A stretch of 48,335 nt of DNA, from positions 116,487-164,821 of the forward strand of contig DATNEW010000035.1 in the NCBI GenBank assembly GCA_035606695.1. The letters run 5' to 3'. The notes under the pieces are model-generated. The model had not been told where the DNA came from and searched no databases. It worked only from the letters and a program-made list of their open reading frames with translations. Both the position numbers and the translations under genes were made by a program. How positions within the stretch are numbered: position 1 is the stretch's first letter; the number at the start of each line of letters is the position of its first letter. Source of the DNA: Gemmatimonadaceae bacterium (GTDB lineage Bacteria; Gemmatimonadota; Gemmatimonadetes; Gemmatimonadales; Gemmatimonadaceae). Of this stretch, positions 36,483 to 44,568 are shown in pieces.

Positions 36483-37768
36483 TGCGCCGCTTCATGAGCA
36501 TTCTCTTATTGCCGCTCTTGCCTGCCCTCGCGGCCGCGCAGACGATCGCCATCACGGGCGCGCGCGTCTTCCCGGTGAGCGGACCGGTGATCGAGAACGG
36601 CACCGTGGTGATCCGCGATGGAAAGATCGCGGCGGTCGGTGCGAACCTGGCCGTGCCCGCCGGCGCGCAGCACATCGACGCCACCGGCAAATGGGTCACG
36701 CCCGGGCTGATCGACGCGGAGACACAGCTTGGGCTGTTCGACATCGCGTATGGCTCCGGCCCGACCGACGTCGCCGCGAAAGGGCCGACGCCGAACACCG
36801 CCCTGACGCCGTCCTTCCGCGTCTGGGAGGGCGTGAATCCGCGATCGATCTACGTCGCGCCCGCGCGGCAAGGCGGCGTCACGAGCGTCATCGTCGCGCC
36901 GCAGACCAACAACGTCGTCGGCGGCCAGATGGCGCTGATCGACCTCGTCGACGGCGCACTCGGCGACCAGCTCATCAAGGCGCCGACGGCGATGTTCGCC
37001 AACTTCGATGCGCCGCCGGGCGACCAGATCGGCGCGCGGGGCGAGTTGTTCGCCAGACTGCGAGAGTTGCTCGAGGACACGCGCGTGTACGCGAAGAACC
37101 GCGCCGCGTTCGAGCGCAACCAGTCGCGGCCGTTCGTGGCCGGGCGCCTGGATCTCGAGGCGATGATCCCGGTCGTCGAAGGGCGGCTGCCCTTGATGCT
37201 GCAGGCGAGCCGCGCGAGCGACATCGAGACGGCATTACAGATCGCTAAAGAGTATTCTATAAAACTCATCCTCACCGGCGCGGCCGAGGGGTGGCTCGTC
37301 GCCGACAAGATCGCCGCCGCCAGGGTGCCGGTGCTGGTCGGCGCCATGAACAACATTCCGCTCTCGTTCAACACGCTGGGCTCGCGCCAGGAAAATGCCG
37401 GACAGCTTCGCGCGGCGGGCGTGTCCGTCGCCATGATCGGCAATGCGGGCGGCGGCGACGAGGAGCAGTTCAACATCCGCAACATCCGTCAGGAAGCGGG
37501 CAACGCGGTCGCGTACGGCCTGCCGTGGGCCGAAGCGTTGCGTGCGGTGACGCTGGCGCCGGCCGAGATCTTCGGCGCGGCGGATCGGGTCGGATCGCTT
37601 CAGCCGGGACGCGAAGCGAACGTCGTCATCTGGAGCGGCGATCCGTTCGAGCTGAGCACGACGCCCGAACATGTGTACGTCCGCGGGCGCGAGTACACCG
37701 CGCCCACGCGGCAGGATCTGTTGGAGCAGCGCTACAAGACGTTGCCGCCGGAGTACCGGCGGCCGTAG
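36482..37768 (+). CDS. exported amidohydrolase-like protein, metal site lost
   Basis: A 428-residue paralogue of the preceding gene. A signal peptide (MSILLLPLLPALAAAQ) is followed by the amidohydrolase fold (ITGARVFPVSG, GKWVTPGLIDAETQLG, and REANVVIWSGDPFE at the C-terminus). Where the neighbour has HSH, this protein has E80-T-Q82. The later histidines (VHNH) are LQAS, the HH of RAFHH is missing (LTGAAEGW), and the SDD aspartates align with GNAG. The frame is intact and well conserved elsewhere, so this looks like a retained non-catalytic partner rather than a decaying gene. The two probably form a heteromeric exported complex (inference). Confidence 0.88.
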   Translation: MRRFMSILLLPLLPALAAAQTIAITGARVFPVSGPVIENGTVVIRDGKIAAVGANLAVPAGAQHIDATGKWVTPGLIDAETQLGLFDIAYGSGPTDVAAKGPTPNTALTPSFRVWEGVNPRSIYVAPARQGGVTSVIVAPQTNNVVGGQMALIDLVDGALGDQLIKAPTAMFANFDAPPGDQIGARGELFARLRELLEDTRVYAKNRAAFERNQSRPFVAGRLDLEAMIPVVEGRLPLMLQASRASDIETALQIAKEYSIKLILTGAAEGWLVADKIAAARVPVLVGAMNNIPLSFNTLGSRQENAGQLRAAGVSVAMIGNAGGGDEEQFNIRNIRQEAGNAVAYGLPWAEALRAVTLAPAEIFGAADRVGSLQPGREANVVIWSGDPFELSTTPEHVYVRGREYTAPTRQDLLEQRYKTLPPEYRRP

Positions 37769-37779
37769 TGCGCCGGCGG

Positions 37780-38112
37780 TTACGGCGTCGTGGGCGGCTC
37801 TGCGGCCTTCGACGCCGGCGGATCGAACGGATTGACGCGCCCCTGCGCCGCCTCGGCGATCAGCGTCTCGAGGCGCGCGACCTCCGCCTCGGCTGCCGTC
37901 AGGTTGTTGATGTGGGCCGTGTACTCTTCGGCGGGCAGATCTGTCCCGCCTTTGCGCGCGCGAAATACCGCGTAGCCGAAGCGTTGGGCGAAGCGATCTG
38001 CCGACTGCCGCGCGCGATACAACTCCAGCCGCAAACGGCCTTCATCGAGCGCGCGCTGCGCCGATTTTCCCGCGCGATCGAGTTCCTGCCGCAGTCTGTC
38101 GAGCAATGCCAT
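37780..38112 (-). CDS. small coiled-coil hypothetical protein
   Basis: A 110-residue protein. GGAGG six bases upstream of ATG 38112 is the strongest Shine-Dalgarno in the window and fixes the start. The sequence is charged and helical (DRLRQELDRAGKSAQRALDEGRLRLELYRARQSADRFAQRFG, then LTAAEAEVARLETLIAEAAQG), with a Pro-rich tail ending at 37783. It has no cysteine, signal or membrane helix. I do not recognise a family. It is convergent with the amidohydrolase pair, 11 bases away, and is isolated from rpmA by a terminator. Confidence 0.75.
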   Translation of the reverse strand: MALLDRLRQELDRAGKSAQRALDEGRLRLELYRARQSADRFAQRFGYAVFRARKGGTDLPAEEYTAHINNLTAAEAEVARLETLIAEAAQGRVNPFDPPASKAAEPPTTP

Positions 38113-38195
38113 GTGAAACCTCCGCGAGAGTGGCCCCTGAGTATCTACGGGCCGCGATGCCAATGGTTGCAGTGGGTTCAACCGGGTTGCAAACG

Positions 38196-38228
38196 GGAAG
38201 CCCCCGCCGATGAACGGCGGGGGCTTCC
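38196..38228 (-). terminator. terminator of the ribosomal L21-L27 unit
   Basis: A perfect 14-bp stem, 38196-38209 with 38215-38228, encloses a 5-base loop. On the minus strand it is followed by CGTTTGC. It lies 29 bases past the rpmA stop. Confidence 0.78.
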
Positions 38229-38257
38229 TGACGTGCGTCTTCGGCGAGGTCCGAGCC

Positions 38258-38530
38258 TTACGCCGCCGACGTCGATTCGGCCGGATACACGCTGACTTTG
38301 TATCTCGACTTGCTATGGTGCTCGAACTTCACCGTGCCGTCGATCAGCGCGTAGATCGTGTAGTCCGTGCCCAGGCCGACGTTGCGGCCCGGGTGCCACT
38401 TGGTGCCGCACTGGCGGACGATGATGTTGCCGGCCACCACTTTCTCGCCGCCGTACTTCTTCACGCCGCGGTATTTCGGATTCGAATCGCGGCCGTTGCG
38501 CGATGAGCCGACGCCCTTTTTATGTGCCAT
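38258..38530 (-). CDS. rpmA: 50S ribosomal protein L27
   Basis: A 90-residue L27 at the peptidyl-transferase centre. It starts [17 protein letters not shown], so the N-terminus is the short form without the cleaved Firmicutes leader. [21 protein letters not shown] and [12 protein letters not shown] are family blocks. It follows rplU with a 76-base gap that contains an inverted copy of the 49-bp repeat family. Confidence 0.96.
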   Translation of the reverse strand: MAHKKGVGSSRNGRDSNPKYRGVKKYGGEKVVAGNIIVRQCGTKWHPGRNVGLGTDYTIYALIDGTVKFEHHSKSRYKVSVYPAESTSAA

Positions 38531-38546
38531 AAGAAGATTAAATGAA

Positions 38547-38585
38547 GAATTCCGAGCGTAGGTGCGAAGCGCCGAAGCGAGGAAC
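38547..38585. repeat. inverted 39-bp copy of the 49-bp repeat family
   Basis: GAATTCCGAGCGTAGGTGCG...GAGGAAC, the reverse complement of the core at 13221-13367, between rplU and rpmA. Confidence 0.75.
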
Positions 38586-38606
38586 GATGTCGTCCTCGTA
38601 TCTCGC

Positions 38607-38924
38607 TCAGCCGAGGGAAATGTCGTTGATGCGGACTTCGGTGAAGCCCTGCCGATGTCCACGCTTGCGCGCGTAATTCTTTCGGCGCTTCTGCTTGAAG
38701 ACGATGATCTTGTCGCCGCGTCCATGCCGCACGATCTCGCCCGTGACGGTGGCGCCGGACAGCGAGGGGACGCCGGTCTTGACGTTCTTGCCGTCGTTGC
38801 CGAGCAGCACTTCGTTGAATTCGATCTTGCCGCCGGCTTCGCCGGCGAGCGACGGGATCTTGTAGGTGCGGCCCGGCTCGACACGGAACTGCTTGCCGCC
38901 GGTTTTGATGATGGCGTATGGCAT
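38607..38924 (-). CDS. rplU: 50S ribosomal protein L21
   Basis: A 105-residue L21, a 23S rRNA-binding protein of the large subunit. It begins [18 protein letters not shown] and ends with the typical basic segment [23 protein letters not shown]. The product is full length. A promoter lies about 50 bases upstream of the ATG, although rng reads in the same direction, so the gene may have two transcripts. Confidence 0.97.
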   Translation of the reverse strand: MPYAIIKTGGKQFRVEPGRTYKIPSLAGEAGGKIEFNEVLLGNDGKNVKTGVPSLSGATVTGEIVRHGRGDKIIVFKQKRRKNYARKRGHRQGFTEVRINDISLG

Positions 38925-38971
38925 GGAGTACGTACGAAAAGGCTCTGAACTTCGTGCGGGGTTAGCCTCTA

Positions 38972-39000
38972 AACCTAGATAACATCGGCGTTTGTGTCAA
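38972..39000 (-). promoter_or_regulatory. sigma70-type promoter of rplU-rpmA
   Basis: On the minus strand TTGACA (38995-39000), a 17-base spacer and TAGGTT (38972-38977). The leader of about 40 bases contains AGGCT ... AGCCTTTT, a 5-bp stem followed by T's, possibly a weak attenuator. Confidence 0.6.
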
Positions 39001-39073
39001 CAACGGCAGGCCACCCGGGCTCGAGCGTGCGGGCGTCTGGCCCTCTCGTTCAAGCTCAACCGTGCCAGACCGA

Positions 39074-40630
39074 TCACGCCACCGCGTACTGCTGCGTCAC
39101 GTCGCGCCCGGCCGACTTCACGACCAGCTTGAATTCGTCCGGCTTGAGCAGCGGATCATCACGAAGCTCCAATCCGAATCCCACGGCTTTCTCGAGCTTC
39201 TTCAGCAAGTCCTTCTCGTTCTCGAGCACGTACATCGCCACTTCGGGATGAATGCGCACCACGAGCGGATCCTTGCGGCCCTCGAGACCGACGCGGCGAA
39301 TCGAACGCTCGACGCGCCGTGCGATCGTCTCCGCCGTGAACACACGGCCCGTCCCGTGACAGGTCGGACAGGCTTCGGTCATGTTCTGGAGATGGCTCTG
39401 CCGCACGCGTTGGCGCGTCATCTCGATGAGACCGAGCTCGCTCACGGCGAACGCCTTGGTACGCGCGCGATCGCGGCCCAGGTGCGTGCGCAGCTCCTGC
39501 AGCACCTTGTCGCGATTCGCCTTGGTCTCCATGTCGATGAAGTCGCAGACGATGATGCCGCCCAGGTCGCGGAGGCGCGCCTGGCGAGCGACTTCGCGCG
39601 CCGCCTCGAGATTGGTGCGGAGAATGGTCTTCTCCGGATCCTTCTTGCCCGTGTAGCGGCCGGAATTCACGTCGACCGAGACGAGCGCTTCGGTCGGCTC
39701 GATGATCAGGTATCCACCCGACGGCAGATCGCAGCGGCGCTTGAACAGATCGCGCAGCTCCTGCTCGATGTTCGCCTTGTCGAAGAGCGGCGTCTGCTCC
39801 TCGTACAGCTTGATGCGATCCATCAGCTCGGGCGCAATGCCCTTCAGGTACTCGAGGATCTCGTTGTAGACCTGCTTCGAGTCCACGGTCACCTGTTCCA
39901 CCTTCGTGCTGAACACGTCGCGCATGAGGCCGCGCGTGAGGCTCGTCTCGCGGTGGATGAGATTCGGCGCGCGCACGAAGTGCGTCTTGCGCTTGATTCG
40001 CTTCCACTGTCCGATGAGCGTGGTGAGCTCGCGTTCGAGCGTCTCCTTCGTCACGTCTTCGCCGACGGTGCGGACGATCACGCCGCCCGAATCTTTCGGC
40101 AGCACTTCCTCGACTTGCGCGCGCAGACGTTTGCGTGCTTCGCGATCGCCGATCTTGCGGCTCACGCCGACGCGTTCGGCGAACGGCATGAAGACCAGGA
40201 ATCGTCCGGCGAGTGAGACCTGCGCCGTCACGCGCGGCCCTTTGGTCGAGATGGGCTCCTTCGACACCTGAACGACCAGGTCCTGGCCGCGCTTGAGCAC
40301 GTCCTGAATGGTCGGCGCCTTGGTGCGCTGACGGCGTCCGCCGCCGTGCTCGTCGGCATCCTCGTCGGCGTCATCGTCGTGATCGCCGTCGTGCTCGTCC
40401 TCGGGGTACACGAGATCGGACGCGTGGAGAAACGCGCTCTTCTCGGTCCCGATGTCTACGAATGCCGCCTGAATGCCCGGCAGTACCGCTTCGACGCGTC
40501 CCAGGTAGATGTCGCCGACCATGCGGCGGGCATCGGGACGATCGACCAGAAGTTCAGCGAGCTGGTCGTCCTCGATGATGGCGACCCGCGTCTCGCGCGG
40601 GTTCGCGTTGATCAAAATTTCTCGTTTCAT
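39074..40630 (-). CDS. rng: ribonuclease E/G family endoribonuclease
   Basis: Processes rRNA and degrades mRNA. The 518-residue protein has the S1 domain start MKREILINANPRETRVA, GDIYLGRVEAVLPGIQAAFVDIG, the catalytic aspartates in SVDVNSGRYTGKKD and CDFIDMETK, and the zinc-link ACPTCHGTGRV. It lacks the long C-terminal scaffold of RNase E, so RNase G fits better. The S1 domain carries an unusual acidic insert of about 20 residues (PEDEHDGDHDDDADEDADEH) followed by basic residues. ATG 40630 begins the conserved domain. rng-rplU-rpmA is a common order. Confidence 0.95.
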   Translation of the reverse strand: MKREILINANPRETRVAIIEDDQLAELLVDRPDARRMVGDIYLGRVEAVLPGIQAAFVDIGTEKSAFLHASDLVYPEDEHDGDHDDDADEDADEHGGGRRQRTKAPTIQDVLKRGQDLVVQVSKEPISTKGPRVTAQVSLAGRFLVFMPFAERVGVSRKIGDREARKRLRAQVEEVLPKDSGGVIVRTVGEDVTKETLERELTTLIGQWKRIKRKTHFVRAPNLIHRETSLTRGLMRDVFSTKVEQVTVDSKQVYNEILEYLKGIAPELMDRIKLYEEQTPLFDKANIEQELRDLFKRRCDLPSGGYLIIEPTEALVSVDVNSGRYTGKKDPEKTILRTNLEAAREVARQARLRDLGGIIVCDFIDMETKANRDKVLQELRTHLGRDRARTKAFAVSELGLIEMTRQRVRQSHLQNMTEACPTCHGTGRVFTAETIARRVERSIRRVGLEGRKDPLVVRIHPEVAMYVLENEKDLLKKLEKAVGFGLELRDDPLLKPDEFKLVVKSAGRDVTQQYAVA

Positions 40631-41062
40631 TGGTTCGCGACACGTCCACGGGGCCCGGCGACTCGGAGGTCCTGGTGCGTCGGATATCAGGGTGTTGTGC
40701 GGCGAGCCGAATGAATTGCATGCGTGGCATGCCCGCAGCCGCGAACGGCGGGTTCGCTGTTCGCGCGCGGTACTCGGCAACTCGCAAGAGGAAGGTCCTG
40801 AGAGCCGATGTGATCGACCACGTCGGTTCCGGCTGGAATGCGCAACGGCGCGCGAACGACGACAAGTGGGTCGTCGGTAGTCCCAGCGTGGATCGGAGCG
40901 ACGTGCGATCGGCCCGAGTGAACAGGCCGTGCACCGGAAGCAGGACGAGCGCGATCAGCGCGGCCAACACAGCTTCGGCCGACGATTCACGCCAGGTGCT
41001 CACGCCCCCACTCGAGTCGCCGAGGGGCTGCGGAGCGATAGAAAACGAAAAAGAAGGCACTA
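40631..41062 (-). other. 430-bp region upstream of rng, possible long leader
   Basis: Between rng and acyl-CoA dehydrogenase. A minus-strand frame from GTG 41060 stays open past the rng start but has weak coding character: one hydrophobic stretch (VLAALIALVLLPV), then Arg/Ser/Thr-rich sequence, and no Shine-Dalgarno. I prefer a long 5' leader of rng over a gene; RNase E genes elsewhere are autoregulated through such leaders (known family behaviour). The segment 41063-41147 holds the promoter and a partial repeat arm. Confidence 0.35.
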
Positions 41063-41068
41063 GTGACT

Positions 41069-41097
41069 AATTAAGCAGCGAACTAGAGATTTGGCAA
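41069..41097 (-). promoter_or_regulatory. candidate promoter upstream of rng
   Basis: On the minus strand TTGCCA (41092-41097), a 17-base spacer and TTAATT (41069-41074), in an A/T-rich patch. Transcription would start near 41062. Confidence 0.45.
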
Positions 41098-41147
41098 TGA
41101 CTTAGAGCACAACACGTCTTCCTGAGCGAAGCGAAGGATCTCGTTGG

Positions 41148-42365
41148 TTAGTCCGCAAGTTCCTTCAGGAGATGCCGGGCGATGACGATCCGCTGGATCT
41201 CCGACGTGCCCTCGCCGATCTCGCAGATTTTTGCATCGCGCATGAACCGCTCGACCGGGTAGTCCTTCGTGTACCCGTAACCGCCGTGCAGCTGGACCGC
41301 GGCGATCGTCGCGCGCATCGCGAGCTCGGAGCAGAAGAGCTTGGCCATCGCGGCTTCCTTGCCGAACGGCCGTCCGTTCTGCGCGAGCCATGCGGCGTGA
41401 TACATCAAGTGCTTTCCCGCCTCGATCTCCGTCGCCATGTCGGAGAGCTTGAACTGCACGCCCTGGAAGTTCGCGACGGGCTGCCCGAACTGCTTCCGCA
41501 CGCTCGTGTACTGCAGCGCCTGCTCGAACGCCCCTTCGGCGATGCCGAGGGAGAGCGATGCGATGCCGATGCGTCCGTTGTCCAGCGTCTTCATGAAATT
41601 CACGAAGCCCTTGCCCTCTTCGCCCAGCAAATTCTCGGCGGGAACCTCGACGTCTTCCATGATCAGCTCGCACGTATCGGACGCACGCCACCCCAGCTTG
41701 TCTTCTTTCTTGCCGGCGCGGAATCCCTTGAGCGCGGGCAGTGACGGCTCGTGTCCGACGCCCGCGGCGCGTGCGCCTTCGGGATCGTTGGTCGGCTTGG
41801 TGAGAATGAACGAGCTGATGCCCTTCGTACCCTGCGACGGATCCGTCACCGCCGTGACGACGAAGATCTCGCCGACACCGCCATGGGTGATGAATCGCTT
41901 GACGCCGTTCAGCACATAGTGGCCGTTCTTGCGCACCGCCGTCGTGCGCGTGCCGCCGGCATCGCTGCCCGCATCCGGCTCGGTCAAGCCGAAGCCGCCC
42001 ATCACACGGCCCGTGGCCAGGAATGGCACGAAGCGGCGCTTCTGGTCGTCGTTGCCGAACTTCACGATCGGCGAGGTGCCGAGCGTGGTGTGCGCGGAAA
42101 TGCTGAGACCGTGCGACGCGTCGACCTTGGCCAGCTCGTGGATCACGATCATGTAGCTGATCAGATCGAGACCGGCGCCGCCCAGCTCCTCGGGCCACGG
42201 AACGCCGAGCAGTCCGAGCTCGCCCATTTTGCGAATGTTCTCCCAGGGGAACTTCGCTTCGGCGTCGTACTTGGCGGCGACGGGTGCGACTTCGTCACGG
42301 GCGAACTGGCGAACCATTTCGCGCGTGGCGAGGTGATGTTCGTTGAAGTAGAGCGCGTCGTCCAT
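41148..42365 (-). CDS. acyl-CoA dehydrogenase
   Basis: FAD enzyme introducing the alpha,beta double bond of acyl-CoA. The 405-residue protein has [28 protein letters not shown] (flavin/substrate loop), [43 protein letters not shown] and GEGTSEIQR, whose first Glu aligns with the catalytic base of short-chain enzymes. A central insertion of about 20 residues ([19 protein letters not shown]) is present. The ATG overlaps the recQ stop (TAATG). Short- or branched-chain substrate is likely but not proven. Confidence 0.94.
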   Translation of the reverse strand: MDDALYFNEHHLATREMVRQFARDEVAPVAAKYDAEAKFPWENIRKMGELGLLGVPWPEELGGAGLDLISYMIVIHELAKVDASHGLSISAHTTLGTSPIVKFGNDDQKRRFVPFLATGRVMGGFGLTEPDAGSDAGGTRTTAVRKNGHYVLNGVKRFITHGGVGEIFVVTAVTDPSQGTKGISSFILTKPTNDPEGARAAGVGHEPSLPALKGFRAGKKEDKLGWRASDTCELIMEDVEVPAENLLGEEGKGFVNFMKTLDNGRIGIASLSLGIAEGAFEQALQYTSVRKQFGQPVANFQGVQFKLSDMATEIEAGKHLMYHAAWLAQNGRPFGKEAAMAKLFCSELAMRATIAAVQLHGGYGYTKDYPVERFMRDAKICEIGEGTSEIQRIVIARHLLKELAD

Positions 42366-44443
42366 TAGGCCGCTTCCGTTTCGTCGTAACTCCGCAACAC
42401 TTCCAGAAACCTATCGCCGTACTTCTCGAGCTTGGCCGGTCCCACTCCACGAATCTGTCCAAGCGCGTCGACGTTCGTTGGACGCCGCACCGCCATTTCA
42501 GCGAGCGTGCGATCGGGAAACACCACGTACGCCGGCACTTGGTCTTCGCGCGAGATGGTTCGGCGAAGATCGCGCAGTCGCGCGAGCAGCGCTTCGTCCG
42601 CGCCGGAGAGCGTCGGCGCTTCGTCGTCCTGTCGTACCGGCGCATCGCCGCCGCGGCGCCGACCGCGCGGCTTTTCCCCGGCACGTCGTGACGACGGCGC
42701 CGCGCCCGCCTCTATCTCTACGCGGGAACCGAGGCAATTGTCACACCCGGCGCAGGAGGTGCGCGCCGCGGGGTCGCCGAAGTAGCGCAGCACGAACCCG
42801 CGCCGGCAACCCTTGGTGTACGCGTACTGCTGCATGGCGTCGAGCTTCTGCAAATCTGCCTTGCGCCGTCGGTCGATCGTGGTCCAGTCGATCTTGAACG
42901 CGGTCAGCGGCTTCTTGGGCGCCGTGAGCGCGGCGCCCGAGCCGCACCGACGCCACTCGAGGAACTGGCGCGATTGCAACGCGTCGAGGATCGGCATGGC
43001 CCCGACCGTCCCGCCGAATCCCGGCGGTAAGCCGTCGAGGTCAACCGGCGCTCCGTCGCTGAGGCCGCTGCCCGCGACACGCCAGAGCGCGCGGAGTAGC
43101 CCGAGCTCGAGCGAGTCATCAGCGGTGCCAAGCTCGCGCTTGATGCGATCCGGCGTCGCCATGAGTCGAATCATCACGCGGCCGCCGCCTTCGAGCTCGA
43201 CGCGGTACGCGCCGGCTTGTGTCAGAATTCGTAATGTCGATTCCACCTCGCGGCCGGTGGCTTTGGTCTTGAGCCGGCCCGCGATTTCGTCGGGCGACAG
43301 CGCCACCGCCCCTTCACGATCCGCGTTGCGCTGGAGCGTCGTGTACACCTCTTCCACGAGCGAGCGCTCGGGATACGCGCCCTTGATGAAGAATTCGTGG
43401 GTGAATCGATCGGGAAACGCATGCAGGAGATAGCAGGCGGCGGGCAGTCCGTCGCGGCCCGCGCGCCCCGCCTCCTGATAGTACGCCTCGAGCGTGCCGG
43501 GCATGGCGTAGTGAAGCACCAGGCGCACGTTCGCCTTGTCGATGCCCATGCCGAACGCGTTGGTCGCGACGATGGCGCGCACCTTCTCGGACATGAAGGC
43601 GTCCTGCACCTCGTGCCGGCGCTCATCATCCAGGCCGGCGTGATAGGCCGCCGCCGGAATCTTCGCGCGCTCGAGCAGCATACCGATGCGCTCGACCGCT
43701 TTGCGCGTGGACGCGTAGACGACCGCCAGACCTTCGTTCGCGCGAAGCAGATGCACCAGCGCGTCGTCCTTGTCACTCTCCGTGCGCGTCGGCACGACGG
43801 CGTACGTGAGATTCTTGCGATCGAATCCGGTGATGATCGTCGTCGCATTGTCGAGCTTGAGCTGCGTGACGATGTCGCTGCGCACGTGCGGCGTCGCCGT
43901 CGCCGTGAGCGCGATTGTCGGCGGCCACCCGAGCTTCTCCCGCACCTGCGCAATGCGCAGATAGCTCGGCCTGAAATCATGTCCCCATTCGCTGATACAG
44001 TGCGCCTCGTCCACCGCCAGGAGCGAGATGCCCGCATCGCGCAGCCGCTCGGCCGTGGTTCCGGCGTCGAAGCGTTCGGGCGCGACGTAGAGCAGCTTCA
44101 CGTCTCCCCGAATGGCCCGCGCCAGCCGATCAGAGATCTGTGATGGGGTCAGCGTACTGTTGACGAACGTCGCGGGCAGCCCGCGCGCCGTGAGCGCGTC
44201 GACCTGATCCTTCATCAGCGAGATGAGCGGCGAGATCACGACGGTGAGCTTGGGCAGCATCAGCGCCGGCACCTGATAGCACAGCGACTTGCCGCCGCCC
44301 GTGGGCAGCACGACCATCGTGTCGCGGCCGGCGAGGACCGACTCCACCGCGGCCTCCTGGCCGGGGCGGAACGCGGGATAGCCGAAGTGCTCGCGCAGCG
44401 CGGCGCGCGCATCTTCGAGCGTGTGGTGTGGTTGCTGTGTCAT
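42365..44443 (-). CDS. recQ: ATP-dependent DNA helicase RecQ
   Basis: 3'-5' helicase of recombination repair. The 692-residue protein has the RecQ motif 0 [14 protein letters not shown], Walker [50 protein letters not shown], then the RQC zinc site ([21 protein letters not shown]), and a C-terminal HRDC domain ([17 protein letters not shown] ... [18 protein letters not shown]). A basic linker separates RQC and HRDC. ATG 44443 lies in the CTCGGAATGAC arm of a palindromic repeat. The frame opens 17 codons further up, inside the repeat. Confidence 0.95.
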   Translation of the reverse strand: MTQQPHHTLEDARAALREHFGYPAFRPGQEAAVESVLAGRDTMVVLPTGGGKSLCYQVPALMLPKLTVVISPLISLMKDQVDALTARGLPATFVNSTLTPSQISDRLARAIRGDVKLLYVAPERFDAGTTAERLRDAGISLLAVDEAHCISEWGHDFRPSYLRIAQVREKLGWPPTIALTATATPHVRSDIVTQLKLDNATTIITGFDRKNLTYAVVPTRTESDKDDALVHLLRANEGLAVVYASTRKAVERIGMLLERAKIPAAAYHAGLDDERRHEVQDAFMSEKVRAIVATNAFGMGIDKANVRLVLHYAMPGTLEAYYQEAGRAGRDGLPAACYLLHAFPDRFTHEFFIKGAYPERSLVEEVYTTLQRNADREGAVALSPDEIAGRLKTKATGREVESTLRILTQAGAYRVELEGGGRVMIRLMATPDRIKRELGTADDSLELGLLRALWRVAGSGLSDGAPVDLDGLPPGFGGTVGAMPILDALQSRQFLEWRRCGSGAALTAPKKPLTAFKIDWTTIDRRRKADLQKLDAMQQYAYTKGCRRGFVLRYFGDPAARTSCAGCDNCLGSRVEIEAGAAPSSRRAGEKPRGRRRGGDAPVRQDDEAPTLSGADEALLARLRDLRRTISREDQVPAYVVFPDRTLAEMAVRRPTNVDALGQIRGVGPAKLEKYGDRFLEVLRSYDETEAA

Positions 44444-44539
44444 TCCGAGGGAGCGTGAGCGACCGAGGAATCTTTCGTCACGGCAGAGGGACAACCCTCA
44501 GACCAGAATAATGGATTCCTCGCTTGCGCTCGGAATGAC
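44439..44539. repeat. GTCATTCCGAG palindromic element at the recQ start
   Basis: The left arm GTCATTCCGAG ... GAGGAATC (44439-44472) and right arm GGATTCCTCGCTTGCGCTCG through AATGAC (44513-44539) are inverted, around a 40-base centre. The recQ ATG (44441-44443) is part of the left arm. It fills most of the gap to the U32 gene. Confidence 0.8.
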
Positions 44540-44568
44540 GGCATTGCGAGGAACATCATATTGCCGCG

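Noticed and set aside
35498-37768. Long plus-strand open frame running through both amidohydrolases as one 756-residue protein
   Set aside because: Its first half is an out-of-frame Arg-rich shadow of the first gene; only the part from 36482 is real.
36482-37768. Second amidohydrolase as a pseudogene
   Set aside because: The frame is intact over 428 codons with signal peptide and C-terminal motifs; only the metal ligands are replaced.
40554-41060. 168-codon minus-strand open frame upstream of rng
   Set aside because: No ribosome-binding site, weak coding character and overlap with the rng 5' end; treated as leader, though a small gene is not excluded.
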